From positions 16,092,407 through 16,156,406 of the forward strand of contig JAVLUZ010000142.1 in assembly GCA_036768485.1 (NCBI GenBank): a stretch of DNA of 64,000 nt, read 5' to 3'. Position numbers and translations under genes: made by a program. Below are positions 1 to 12,406 of the stretch, piece by piece (position 1 is the stretch's first letter; each line of letters begins with the position of its first letter). The notes under the pieces were generated by a model. It was given only the letters and a program-made list of their open reading frames with translations, had not been told where the DNA came from and searched no databases. Origin of the DNA: Mermis nigrescens. Taxonomy: Eukaryota; Nematoda; Enoplea; Mermithida; Mermithidae.

Positions 1-169
1 CATACACTGGTATTCCTATATACTTACTGAAATACCCGAACCCGATCGGGTATTGATTTTGATACCCGAACCCGAATAAATCGAAGTGGACTACCCGAAC
101 CCAAATAAACTTGGATGAACTACCCGAACCCGAACCCGAATACTCCAAAATTCACTACCCGTTGCATCC

Positions 170-171
<2 letters not shown>
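1..171. mobile_element. End of a hAT-like element with CCCGAACCCGAA subterminal repeats
   Basis: Degenerate repeats of ACCCGAACCCGAA run to 171 and end GTTGCATCCCTA. The reverse complement, TAGGGATGCAACGGGTA, matches the opposite kind of end at 60028 (TAGGGGTGCAACGGGTA), so both are ends of one repeat family. TAGGG termini fit the hAT superfamily. The other end lies outside the window. Confidence 0.5.

Positions 172-231
<60 letters not shown>
172..231. repeat. (AT)n microsatellite
   Basis: About 60 bases of pure AT dinucleotide directly after the hAT-like end. Confidence 0.95.
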
Positions 232-232
<1 letters not shown>

Positions 233-236
<4 letters not shown>

Positions 237-275
237 TAGGTAGCGCGTTAGCGCGTACCTATAATATACTTGGGT
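233..275. repeat. Near-palindromic GGTAGCGCGTTAGCGCGTACC motif, copy 1
   Basis: CATAGGTAGCGCGTTAGCGC and the following GTACCTATAATATACTT recur almost unchanged at 62079-62115. The core is a near-perfect palindrome around TTAG. It probably marks the end of a dispersed element. Confidence 0.5.
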
Positions 276-2660
276 ACCCCCAACACCTGGGCACCCCTAC
301 AGCTATAACGGGACACTTCTGGAAGGTGCGGTTTTTTTTAAAAGAAAGATAATAAAAAAATTCGCTGCCCGTGTTTTTTTGTTTTTCTTGAAACTCAAAA
401 TTGACTGTGTAAAGAAGGTGTAAAGTTTTTGTGTAACGTTATAACATAGGTCAAATTTTGGGACCTTTTTACTGCGGCATGTGGACAACTGAGTATTAAT
501 GACTCGAAGGATTGAACAGAATAGGATAATAGAGGGATGAATTCTACAGATGACACTTTTTTTGTTTTTTGAAATTCGCATTATTTATCGAACGGCAGTG
601 TAAAGAGTGCGAAAATCTGGGGGTGAAAAAGCACTTTTTGGTCGAGTTTTCAACCTTCCTATGTCCGATACTAACTCCGGTTATAAGGTTTTTAAAATGT
701 TTTCTGACAGAAATGTAGAGCGGATCAAGGGCTACATTCTGCATATAAGCAAAGTCTTGTATGCTCTATGGTGAGTTAGATCCTGGGGTTTAAAGTTTAC
801 ACTCTAGTGGATGGTGTAAAAAAACGGATTTTAACTAAGATTTCTCTGCCAAATTTTTCCGCTTATGAGTCAGTGCAAATCGAAGACAGCATTAATAAAG
901 TGCCTTACAGGGGCTAAACATCGCAGCAAACCGCATTTAAAAAACGCAATATTGAGTTATTTATGGGGGTGTAAAGTTCGAAATCAGAGGTAAAAAATGG
1001 GCTAAAAAACACGTTTTTTCCGAAGTTTGATTGATAAATCATGCCAAATAATTTTTGCAACAGAATTTTGGCACACAGGAATGTACTACGATTTAAAAAG
1101 CTACAAATTGTACCAAACCGAATTTCTTTAAACTCAATGGGGAGTTCGGTACGGAATTTTAAAGTTTACAGTGTTCTAAATGATGGAAAATACGTTTTTG
1201 TTGCGTTTTTTGTTCGCCACTTTCTCCGTCCAGAAGTCGGGACAAGTCTAATAGAATAAAAATAAAGTGTTTTATATCGGGTGCATGTCAAAGCAAATTG
1301 TCTATACATTAATATTTAGCGAGTGTAAAGTCAAAAATTTGGAGTTTTAAATGCGTTTCTGTCTTGTTTTTTCTGCCTGCTTCTCCGGTTACGAGTCAGG
1401 GACACGTTTATCAAGTCTAGAAATGGACCAGGAATCAAATTTGATATGCCAGTCTGGCGCATATATTTACACTCTACGGTGTTGTAAAGTAGTTTACACC
1501 AATTGTTAGTTTGCCCATCGAGCATTATGTAGACTTAATTTTTTCATAAATATTAATCGTAATATCGGAACAATATCAAAATTACGAATCTGACTAAGAT
1601 CTTCTTTACACTAGGTGTTTACATGAAGTTTACACTACATATATATTTATCTTCGTTTTTGAGCATTCCTGAAACCTAATTTTTTCTTGGAGCCTAGAAG
1701 TTTTCAAAGGATCAAATGTGAGACGTCACGTAGGCGCGTTTGTTTACATCCAACAGTGATGTAAAGTAGTTTACATTCATTGTTTATATGTCCTCAGACC
1801 ATTGTAGAGACATAATTTTTTCATGAATGTTGATCATAATATCCGAGTAATTTTTTACACTGCATGTTAGCCTTTGTTCTAGAGCATTGCAAAAATCGAA
1901 ATTTTTTCCTGAGATATAAAAATTTACAGGGAATGAAATATATACGTCAATTGGGCGCGCTTGCTTACACTCAGCAGTATTGCAAAGTGGTTTAAACCTA
2001 ATGTTTATTGTCTTTAAAACATTATGGAGACTCATTTTTCCATAAATGTTGAAAGAAATATCGGAGCAATATCAAAATTACGAATCCGACTAAAATATTC
2101 TTTACGCTATGTGTTTGTGTAAAGTTTACGTTACGTGTTAACCCTAATTCGATAGACTTGCAGAGACTTTGTAACTGAAGTCAAGAAATTTTCAAGGATT
2201 CATATGTGAGACATCAATTAAGTGAGTTTGTTTACCCTCAAAAGTAATCTGAAGTGATTTAAAAATTATGTTCAAGTGTCCTTAGATCATTGAAGAGATG
2301 TAATTTTGTCTTAAATGGGTTGCATTAAAGTTAAATCTTTCTTAGCCGTGTTTATAATATGTTTCACAAAATCTTGCACATGGAGAGCTATCGTTTAATT
2401 GATGTAAATTGCCTGCAAAAGTGGTTTAAAATGAACCAGCAATCACACTACTGTGCACAGAAGTCGACAAAGATATACAGTTTTATTGTAATCATGTACA
2501 TTAATAAGCCGTAAACTGTTAGTATTCTCTACACCTAGTAGTTGTGTAAAGTTTGCACTATTCATTTGTTGTTAATATGTAGTCTATACTACAAATTTAT
2601 TTTACTACCAAATCAAAGCGTTAGTGTTCCTTACATTTGATATTTGCGTGAAGTTTTTGA
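276..2660. repeat. Degenerate tandem array marked by GTAAAGT/TTTACAC motifs
   Basis: Diverged units recur at intervals of about 220-280 bp. The phrase TTTACACTC...GTAAAGTAGTTTACA appears near 1465, 1742, 1964 and 2230 (eroded near 793 and 2401). The phrase CATTATGTAGAC...TTTTTCATAAAT appears near 1524, 1799, 2020 and 2288. Units in the middle are clearest; the outer limits are uncertain. Short open frames here (303-744, 1041-1259, 1331-1525, 1784-2035) have no protein features and are not genes. Confidence 0.6.
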
Positions 2661-3102
2661 ATTTTTGCCGAAAATCTTTGCCTTCTAATTTACCAACATC
2701 CCGCCTTTTCCATTTTCTTGAAGTTTAAAATCTTTTATAATTCTCTCATAATTTAATGGTAGGTTTTAACTTTAAGTTTCTCTTGGTTTACAACTCTCGC
2801 TTAGCAAGCTCATTTTTCAAAACTTTTTCATAGTGATCAGATTAGTTGCGTTTAGTTTGGTTTTGTGCTTGATTATAAGTGAACTGCACATTAAGAAGAA
2901 ATAACTTAATGCAGTTTTAATTTGAAAATGGATGGTGTCAATAAGGTTGTCTTGTTTAAAAAGGATAATGCTGATGTTAAGAACAATATTGTTTTCCGCG
3001 TTCTTGGACTGTTGTCATTATTGTGGCATGTTACTGATTGTGTTTACTGACTGATGTACTGAAATCACGCTAATTAAAAGTAGTGTACTAGCAAAGAAAA
3101 AT
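2661..3102. other. No recognisable feature
   Basis: AT-rich sequence with no convincing open frame, RNA gene or repeat that I could match elsewhere in the window. Confidence 0.5.
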
Positions 3103-3832
3103 GCTCCGATGGAACAAAAAAGATGAATATACTTGGAATTGTGGATTATTATGGATGTAAAAGGAGGGGACTAGGAAAAATCTACCTAAAGTCGGAAAAT
3201 CTGCTAAAAATCACACTTTCTCTAAGCAACGCAAAAAATCGATGTATATTCTGCGGCCTCTAAAAAAGTGTCTTTTTTAAATAATGTTCGAAGTTTCAGA
3301 TAAGAGTGTATAAACGAAATCTATCAAGGTTACTTTTTTAAATTGCTGGCACCTGATTGATAGAAAACTAAGAGGTATTGTATTTAAAGTTGTTTTGTTT
3401 TATGAGCATTATAGCAAGTAAAGCAGGAGCCGATTGATTAGTGCACACAATCGTTTCGGGCATGCTAGTGTATCTACATTAAGTCTGTTTCAAGTCAACT
3501 TACGTGTTTCCTACTGTTTTTAACCAACCATGTCTTCAATTGTCTTCGATGTTTGCTATTTCATTCAATTGGCTTGGAAGACTGTTAGTTTACTTAATAT
3601 CATTTCCCATAGCTACTGCATAGCTAACGTGCTGCTGTTTCAATCATTGTTATGGTTGAATATTTATTTTAATCTGTTGGCCGCAGAATATACATCGATT
3701 TTTTGCGTTGCTTAGAGAAAGTGTGATTTTTAGCAGATTTTCCGACTTTAGGTAGATTTTTCCTAGTCCCCTCCTTTTACATCCATAATAATCCACAATT
3801 CCAAGTATATTCATCTTTTTTGTTCATCGAGC
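3103..3832. repeat. Inverted repeat, about 155-bp arms, near-perfect
   Basis: The left arm 3103-3258 (GCTCCGATGG...CTGCGGCC) is the reverse complement of the right arm 3679-3832 (GGCCGCAG...CATCGAGC) with only a few differences, around a 420-bp spacer. It could be a foldback DNA element or a locus for a long hairpin RNA. No transposase or target duplication is evident. The small open frame at 3530-3715 in the spacer is not convincing. Confidence 0.85.
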
Positions 3833-3842
3833 TTTTTCTTTG

Positions 3843-5229
<1,387 letters not shown>

Positions 5230-5399
5230 ATCAGAGATCTTAACAAATCGACCGGACTGCATAATAGATAGTCTTGATTTTGCTGAATCATTTTATTATT
5301 ATATTGAGATGAAAATTTAATAAGCCACTGATAATTATTGATTCCAATTATTTTTGTGAAGACACCATTGATTTCAATCCAATTTATTCCACTCCTAAC

Positions 5400-5865
5400 C
5401 AGTGTTTTTTTGTACAAGGTCCGTTTTTACATGAACAAAGATGCTTCCCAAAAGTCTTTGTACATTTTGTACACACAAATTTTTGGGTACTATGATCTAA
5501 TAGAGTAACGATTTTAGTTGGTAAAAACAGAGTTGTTCGACTTTTGGTAGTGTATTTTAGCTAATTTCTGGGTCTCTAATGGCAAAAATCACTAAGAATC
5601 GTCTTGAAACGGCGCGAAGCACCGAAAATTTTTGACATTTTTCCTTTTGAAATGCAATTTCTGCCATTATAAAGATATATAGAACACACGCTTACTCATT
5701 TCGGCGCGAAGCGCCGAAAATTTTGGCGAATCCTAGACCTTTTTTGCAATTTTTGTCTTCCAAAAATCCTTGTACATGTACAAAGAGGATCCCGAAAAGT
5801 CTTTGTACATCGGGAAAAGTCTTTGTACATCGGGAAAAATCTTTGCCGAGTACAAAAAAACACTG
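5400..5865. mobile_element. hAT-like non-autonomous element with exact 8-bp target duplication
   Basis: The ends are CAGTGTTTTTTTGTAC and its inverted counterpart GTACAAAAAAACACTG. The flanks are CTCCTAAC at 5392-5399 and CTCCTAAC at 5866-5873. Inside are repeated subterminal TACAAAGA/TCTTTGTAC motifs and one CGGCGCGAAGCGCCG palindrome. No coding sequence. CAG termini with an 8-bp duplication are diagnostic of hAT-type insertion. Confidence 0.85.
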
Positions 5866-5873
5866 CTCCTAAC

Positions 5874-6550
5874 TTTTCCCCTAATATTTGCCCATCCTCC
5901 ATCAGAGGGAAGGAAGGAAGACGTGGCTAGACTGAGAGTTAACCTTTAAATTTATTCAGATCACACTACCTTTTATACATTTCTCTAACAAGATTCTCAT
6001 TTTCTTCCTACAATGGTCTTTAATTGGAACTGGAGAGAACCCCTGTGCGTATCCAGCTCTGCAAGATCTCTAAGCCCCTATGTGCACATACAATATGCGC
6101 ATAAAGATAGATGAGGATCACTGACCGCCGAAAAGTTAAGCAGACTGGACTTAATTGTTCTGAAGCCATGTCCGACCAAATCTTAGGCAGCTAAAAATCT
6201 TAGACCGCCCACGAATTATTAGAAAAAGTGGACCCAAATCAAGCCAAATAATACCAAAATATATTGCTTGACTGACCAGTTAGCGAAAAAATCTACCACA
6301 GTCACGCCAGAACCTTCGGAAATAAATGCCGAAAATTCTTTTTCAGAATGTATATGCTTCAGCATTTCAGTCCAAAATGTGCATTAATTCTGCGATTAAA
6401 TTCGGCGATAGTCTGAATAAAAAAACGTTAGTACGACTAAAATATACCAAAAAACTATCATCTGATGCTCTTTTTTTGATATAATTTTTCTTATTATCTT
6501 TAGATCTAAAGCAGATCGATGATTAACTTTTTTAACTGCGTTAGCAGCGA
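5874..6550. other. No recognisable feature
   Basis: AT-rich sequence between two hAT-like elements; no gene or repeat recognised. Confidence 0.5.
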
Positions 6551-6880
6551 CTTTCTTCTAGTGATCGACCGGGGCGACTTTTTTGGCCGGGGCAGTACCG
6601 GGGCTGAAAAAATCCCCGGCCCCGGCCGGAGCCGGGGGCAGTGATCGGACCGAGGGTACTTTTGGACCCTCGGCCTCGGCCGAGGCCGAGGCGACTTAAA
6701 ATCCTTGCCTCGGCCGAGGCCGAGGCCGAGGGTAATGCCGAGGGTCGAGCTTATATACCTATACCCATAAATAGTACTCTTAGAATATTTCGTATGTACA
6801 TGAGCTAGAGAATAATCGTAATATTTAACACTTTATCGAACTAAAATAAATGTTTATTGGTGTTGGCTAGAATTTTTATT

Positions 6881-7066
6881 TCAATCTGATGAAGCAGATA
6901 ATTCATCATCGAAATCTAGATCATATGAATCAAAGTTAGCCTCATCTATTTCGCCTTGTTGTGCTATCGTGTTATCGTCGTCGTCAGCCTTTATCAGATT
7001 CTTTAAAGTCACACTATTATAACCAACTGCTTTGAGATTAGGCTTTGCAAAAAAGAGTTTTTGAAC
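6881..7066 (-). pseudogene. hAT transposase C-terminal fragment, left arm (inverted copy)
   Basis: The minus strand reads QKLFFAKPNLKAVGYNS, then an acidic tail ending DELSASSD and a TGA. It is the inverted duplicate of 9483-9674, about 85% alike by eye. It shows that the element is a foldback derivative rather than an intact transposon. Confidence 0.6.
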
Positions 7067-7823
7067 GTTTTATGGTAGCAGACGAATGCGAGAATTACTG
7101 TACTTTCTGATCTATCCAGTAGCGGGAGGGGGCGGTATACAAACTTTTCCAAAAAAGTCAAAAACAGGTCCAAAATTTTGCCCTCAACGCGCGAAATAGC
7201 ATTTTTCGGTGTTTTACATTGTATACTTTTACATAAAATCACTTTTGAAGTCATATTTTTCTTAAAATTTTAGAATTTTCGGCAATTTTGTGCAACAAAA
7301 TCATTAAATTTCTAAGACTTTAACAAAAATCTGGCGCGAAGCGCCGAGAAATTTGCAAAATTAAGGCGGATAGACGTCTAGAAGCATGTTTTACTGCTTG
7401 ATTTCCTGTATCTATAGCATTTGATGCAAAACATTGAAATTTTTTACTGAAAATAGAAGAAAACTATGCAAAAATAGCTGTTTCTGCTAATAAAATTGTT
7501 TTGAAACAGGGCCCGGTTTCACCACAAAGCTACGAGTTACGAGTTACGGGTGACGGTTTCACGAGTACGGGCTACGAGTGCTACAAATTTCCGTTTCACC
7601 AAAAACTGAGATTCACGAGCCACGGGCTACGAGTTACGAGTTCTACGAGTACTTTTTACGAGTGTTTTTTTCACGAATAAGGCTGGGCGGTTTCACCAGA
7701 TATTACGATCGAATGTTACGAGTGAAAAGATTCGTAAATTTTGTGATATTATCACGGATCAAAAAGGTCCGTAGTGGCAGACTAGTGCGTTTAATAGTTT
7801 TCTGGTTTGTTTTTTTCAATTTG

Positions 7824-8095
7824 TTTCACTTTCGTGCGCACACCTAAATAATACATATACTGGCAGCACATGTAAAGGGTAAGAAGATTAGCATTAAAAA
7901 ATAATATATTTTTCAAAAAATGTTTTAGAGAAATCCCATGAAATTCGATTCTTTAGCTGCATTCTTGAGTAGTAATTCGAAATTTTATTTCTTTAGCCCT
8001 TGTCAGTAATGTTCGCAGCTTTTTCATGAAAAATATTACAATCACTTCGACATTTTTTCATGAATTGCTATTTAGGTGTGTGCACGAAAGTGAAA
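7824..8095. repeat. Short TIR element or hairpin inside the GGGCCCGG element
   Basis: TTTCACTTTCGTGCGCACAC at 7824 is inverted as GTGTGTGCACGAAAGTGAAA ending at 8095, with one mismatch. It is 272 bp, non-coding, probably an independent MITE insertion. Confidence 0.6.
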
Positions 8096-8293
8096 TCAGA
8101 CATTTTTGATTAGATTTCTGAAAATTAGAATTTCATCGCACTTCCTTCGGAAAAGAGCCGACTGCATATTTTATGTACGTATTAATGACAACTAAGAATG
8201 ATGTGTTAAATTTGAAAATTGAAATAATACAGTGATATACTTTTAGCTTCGTAACGTCTCTGAATCTGATTTAATTGATTTCGTTTATAAATT

Positions 8294-8302
8294 ATAATAG
8301 TA

Positions 8303-8354
<52 letters not shown>

Positions 8355-8438
8355 TAATTATGATTATTATTAGTATTAGTATAATAATAATTAATTATTA
8401 TTATTATTATCATTAGTATTAGTAGTATTCTTATTATC

Positions 8439-8510
<72 letters not shown>

Positions 8511-8550
8511 GTTATTATCGTCATTATTATTATTACTAATATTATTATTT
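8294..8550. repeat. (AAT)n microsatellite
   Basis: Mixed AAT/ATT trinucleotide tract. Confidence 0.93.
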
Positions 8551-8999
8551 TCGTTTTTATTTAAAGTTATAAATTTTCTGAGAAGCTTATTAATTCTTGT
8601 TGACTAAATCCCAATCATTTCTTAACACTTTCTATGTTTTTCTATCGAGCGGCATAAAATCTGCAATTAATTACATAATTATGCTGTTTAAAACAGAGAC
8701 AATGACTAACGAAGAATGTCATACGCAACAGAAAATATATACATTTTATTACGAGTACTCGTAAAAAGGTCCAAAAAGTACTCTTAAAAAATGAGTTTTT
8801 ATGAGTCCCACGGAAACCCTGGTGAAACCCTCGTAATACGAACTCTTAACCCGTTGCTCGTTACTCATAACTCGTAGTCGTAATTCATAACTCATAAAAA
8901 GATTGTGAAACCCGATTTTCCCGTAAAACGGAAGTCGTAGGACTCTTAGGAGTCGTAAACTCATGGTGAAACCGGGCCCAGGTCGCCAAGAAAGTAAAC

Positions 9000-9171
9000 A
9001 AATGTCATTAAGAGGTATCATCCGGCGCGCAGAGCCGGAAAAATTTGAGAAATTATGGTCACTGACGTCCTGACGACCAAAAATCATTGCAAATTGCATA
9101 TCCATTCTTTATCTCGCCAAATATTTTGGCCAATGGGGAGCGGCCGCCCCCTTAAATCCGCCTCTGCATGT
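9000..9171. mobile_element. hAT-like MITE right part ending CGGATTTAAGGGGGCGG (inverted)
   Basis: It ends CCGCCCCCTTAAATCCGCCTCTG at the right border. CATGTAGC follows at 9172, and CCAGTAGC precedes GGGAGGGGGCGG near 7128, a 6/8 candidate target duplication. This implies one MITE (about 7128-9171) split by the GGGCCCGG element. Confidence 0.5.
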
Positions 9172-9482
9172 AGCGACTGTACTTTCCGATCCATGTAGCA
9201 AAAAGACGCTTTTGGTTGTACAAATTATCATTGTGAAATTCAACGCAAAGCGCGAAAAGTCTCTCGCGATTATTCTCACATTTTATTTCAAAAGGGGCAC
9301 TTTCCCAATCCCCCTGTATACGAGCCTGAGCTCTACGTTAGGGTTAAAATAGGAACTATATGCTATGCAGGAAGGTCGGTAGGATACTTAATCAGTGATA
9401 CTGATACACAAAACCTCTAAAATAAAAATAATTCATGACAATGCGGTGGAAGAATAGAAAAGCTGTGGTGAATGAATGACAG

Positions 9483-9674
9483 ACAAATGTTCAAAAACTC
9501 CTTTTTGTAAAGCATAATCTCAAAGCAGTTGGTTATAATAGTGTGACTTTAAAGGATCTGATAAACGATGACGACGACGATGATGCGATAGCACAACAAG
9601 GCGGAATGGATGAGGCTAACTCTGATTCAGATGATTTAGATTTTGATGATGAATTATCTGCTTCATCAGATTAA
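9483..9674 (+). pseudogene. hAT transposase C-terminal fragment, right arm
   Basis: 64 codons ending in TAA read QKLLFVKHNLKAVGYNS, then a run of six Asp, then an acidic tail ending DELSASSD. The LLFxKHNL phrase matches the end of the hAT transposase dimerisation domain. There is no start codon and no catalytic part, so it is a remnant. Confidence 0.6.
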
Positions 9675-11253
9675 AATCAGAATTCTGGCTAACAACAATA
9701 AACATATAAACATTTATTTTAGTTAGATAAAGTGTTTAATATTGCGATTATTTTCTCTGCACTGTACTTTCCGATCCATGTAGCGAGCATGAGAAATAAA
9801 ACTTAGTCATCATATGAATATCAATTGGCACTTTGCTGTATGTAACTTAGTGTAACAGGGTACGCACCTAAAACTATAAGAAAAGCCAATAGGTAAGAAA
9901 CAGCCTGTGTACTGCAGATGCATTCTAAATAGTTAATATTTAACGGATATATTAAACTTATTCAAATTTGATTTTAACCCTCGGCGCCTCGGCACTTTTC
10001 AGCTTCGCCCTCGGCGCCGAGGCCGAGGCTCCAAAAAACGCCGAGGCCGAGGCCGAGGCCTCGGTCCGATCACTGGCCGGGGGCCGGAGGTAGACAAGAA
10101 AAATATTATTGCATGACACATACTTGGGGTGGGCATAGGAAGAGAAATAATGAGCGACTGCTACATTCATTGTTTTTATCTTCTAGAAAGGAAGTGCATC
10201 ATCTTAATGTTTAAAAATCGCATTTTCAACGAATATCAAGCATTTTAACGGTAAAAAAGGCACCTTAAAAATTTTTTGATTTCTGCCCCCCCCCCAGAAA
10301 TTTTTCACTGTGCATGTCTGGAAGCAAGTAGAAATGATGGCACACAGTCAATGCCCTAACAGAGCATAAATTTTCCAAGCAAGTTAAAATAAGAAACAAA
10401 GACTTTGAATATAAATGAGAAAGCTCCGATGAAAAACAGAAGTCCAGAAACAGAAGTAGTGGAATCACAGAGATGTAGCGATTGGGAGGAATAGGTATTG
10501 GATGTAATAAATGAGACATATATAGTTTATCGGATCGAACGCAATTATGCAGTGTAGTTTACATTCGCCTATAATTAATTTCCATCCTAATAACTATTAC
10601 ACAAGAAACGCGTTATAAAGCAGGCGGTTCCCATTCAATTAAATGTAAAAGTTTTTTGTAAAAATAGTTTTTTTTGAAAACGTACGAATTCCAACTAGAA
10701 ATAGAACTTATCTGTCAACTCTAAATCTTTTACCCACTAGCTACGAATAAACGAGATAAAATTAGCGTTTGCTTTAATGAGTTAAGTGAAGAAAATCGAA
10801 AACATGCAGATTGTCCAGAACATTTATTCAGTAAAAGCTCATTTATACACAGTAGCAAAGATATAACAAGGACTTAGTATACATATGGTCGAATCAGTAC
10901 ACTTTTCAAATTAACACTTGCTCATTGATAAATAACTAGCAGTATCACATCCTGTACAAAGTACGAATTACACTAAATTTTTTCCCGGCCCCAGCCATTT
11001 TTTGGCCTTGCCCTGGCCGAGATGCTAAAAGTGGCCGGGGATAGCCGGGGCCCCGGTCGATCACTACTTTCTTCCATTTCATCGGATGCTACCAACTGAA
11101 TTCATACGCCTTTACAAAACGACTATCAAAATATACATTTGAACCCGGTACACGGATGCCGCTACTCTTAAAAGCAGATAGATATCAGCAGATCACTTTT
11201 ATATCAGCCATTTAACGAATGAGTCACAAAGAGTGTGTAATCTAAGTATCAAC

Positions 11254-11967
11254 GTTTTTTTTTTTGTACGAGACAAAGATTTTGAGGCTCGTACAAAGAT
11301 TTTCGGAGCCATCTTTGTACAATGTACAAAGACTTTTTGGGGCAAGGTAATAGTAATTTTAACGTTTTTTGGAGTATTTTTTAGCAAAATTTCTAAAAAT
11401 TTTCGGCGCTTCGCGCCGAGTATCATAATTACAATCTATTTAGCTCCAGGCGCGGGCATTAAACACTCCAAAATCTATCTGTAAGCATCTTTGTACAGAT
11501 TGAAGCATCTTTTACATCTATTTCCACTGTTTTATAAAGATTTTATGCAGAAAAAAGAACTATTAAACAACTTTGCACTGTTTTCTGCCGTTTGAAGATA
11601 AAATTGACTCTTTTATCTTTGCGTTGCATTAAATTCATAAGCAAATTGGTGTCTATTATGAGATTCAGTCAGCACATTGCAACCGCTTATTATTTATAAT
11701 TGTGTAACACAAGTCATTTTAACTTGCTGAGTCGAATTTTATGTGTAATTTCAACCTAAGTCTCATGAAAATTTTGGCGTTTCGGGCCGAACTAATATAA
11801 CCAGCTGAATTTAGGACAAAGTTACACCTTTTGCGAAGCGTGCGGGTCACGGATAACAATCTAGTAGTATATAAAAATGTGTACATTCAATTGCATATCT
11901 ATACGTTATATGTACAAAAAAATTTTCGCTCGTACAAAGACTTTTTCCGGGGATCTTTGTACATGTA
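11254..11967. mobile_element. hAT-like element related to 5400-5865
   Basis: It shares poly-T followed by GTACGAG and repeated TACAAAGA motifs plus a CGGCGCTTCGCGCCG palindrome with the 5,400 element. AGTATCAAC flanks both sides (11245-11253 and 11967-11975). Open frames 11199-11484 inside it are shadows. Confidence 0.65.
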
Positions 11968-11975
11968 GTATCAAC

Positions 11976-12406
11976 AGGCCTGATTGGACACATATCCAGG
12001 ATTTTGTTTCGGAGGGAAGAACACGACCAAATGTTTTTTAAAACATGGGGGAACCATAGGATGAATTTTAGAGTGGGGCATTTTCATGAAAACCTTGAAT
12101 TTGTTGTGAATTTAATTGTTGGTTTTCAATCAAAAATTTTTTCCGCGCTTTGTTTTAAGATCACCTATTTGGAAAATTCGTTTTTAGGGCATGTTCCAGT
12201 GATTTTCGGCAGTTTTGGTTTGGACCATATTATAGAGTTACTCCAAAAAACGTGAGCCTTTAATGGTCAAACAGTGTTCCGTGTTAGGTCTTTAATCCTA
12301 CATAAAATACGAACGGTTGTTAAAATGCTTAAAAGGGATCCTGAATATTATTCTCATAATCATTAATTTAAAAACACATCTAACGTGAGTAGTAGCAGTA
12401 TAGTCA
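11976..12406. other. No recognisable feature
   Basis: AT-rich sequence; the 83-codon open frame at 12004-12255 has no recognisable domain and is not called. Confidence 0.45.

Larger units (their letters stand above)
7509..8979. mobile_element. TIR element with GGGCCCGGTTTCACCA ends
   Basis: The left end GGGCCCGGTTTCACCA matches inverted TGGTGAAACCGGGCCC at 8964-8979. The subterminal 200 bp on each side are repeats of (C)TACGAGTTACGAG type in opposite orientation. It contains an inner hairpin (7824-8095) and an (AAT)n tract. No transposase. Superfamily not determined; no clear target duplication. Confidence 0.75.
6639..10075. mobile_element. Inner hAT-like element (3.4 kb) inserted in the outer one
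   Basis: The ends are CAGTGATCGGACCGAGG and inverted CCTCGGTCCGATCACTG. The duplication GCCGGGGG lies at 6631-6638 and 10076-10083, exact. Both arms carry inverted copies of a transposase 3' end (listed separately), so it is a palindromic derivative. Its interior was later hit by a MITE and by the GGGCCCGG element. Confidence 0.88.
6559..11066. mobile_element. Outer hAT-like element of a nested stack
   Basis: The ends are TAGTGATCGACCGGGGC and inverted GCCCCGGTCGATCACTA. CTTTCTTC flanks both sides exactly (6551-6558 and 11067-11074). Without the inner insertion it would be about 1.06 kb, close to its sister copy at 15354-16457. The right part (10084-11066) is co-linear with 15400-16457. Non-coding. 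Confidence 0.85.

Noticed and set aside
1..171. Telomere-like ACCCGAACCCGAA repeats
   Set aside because: They are degenerate, internal, and end in a hAT-type tip that recurs at 60028.
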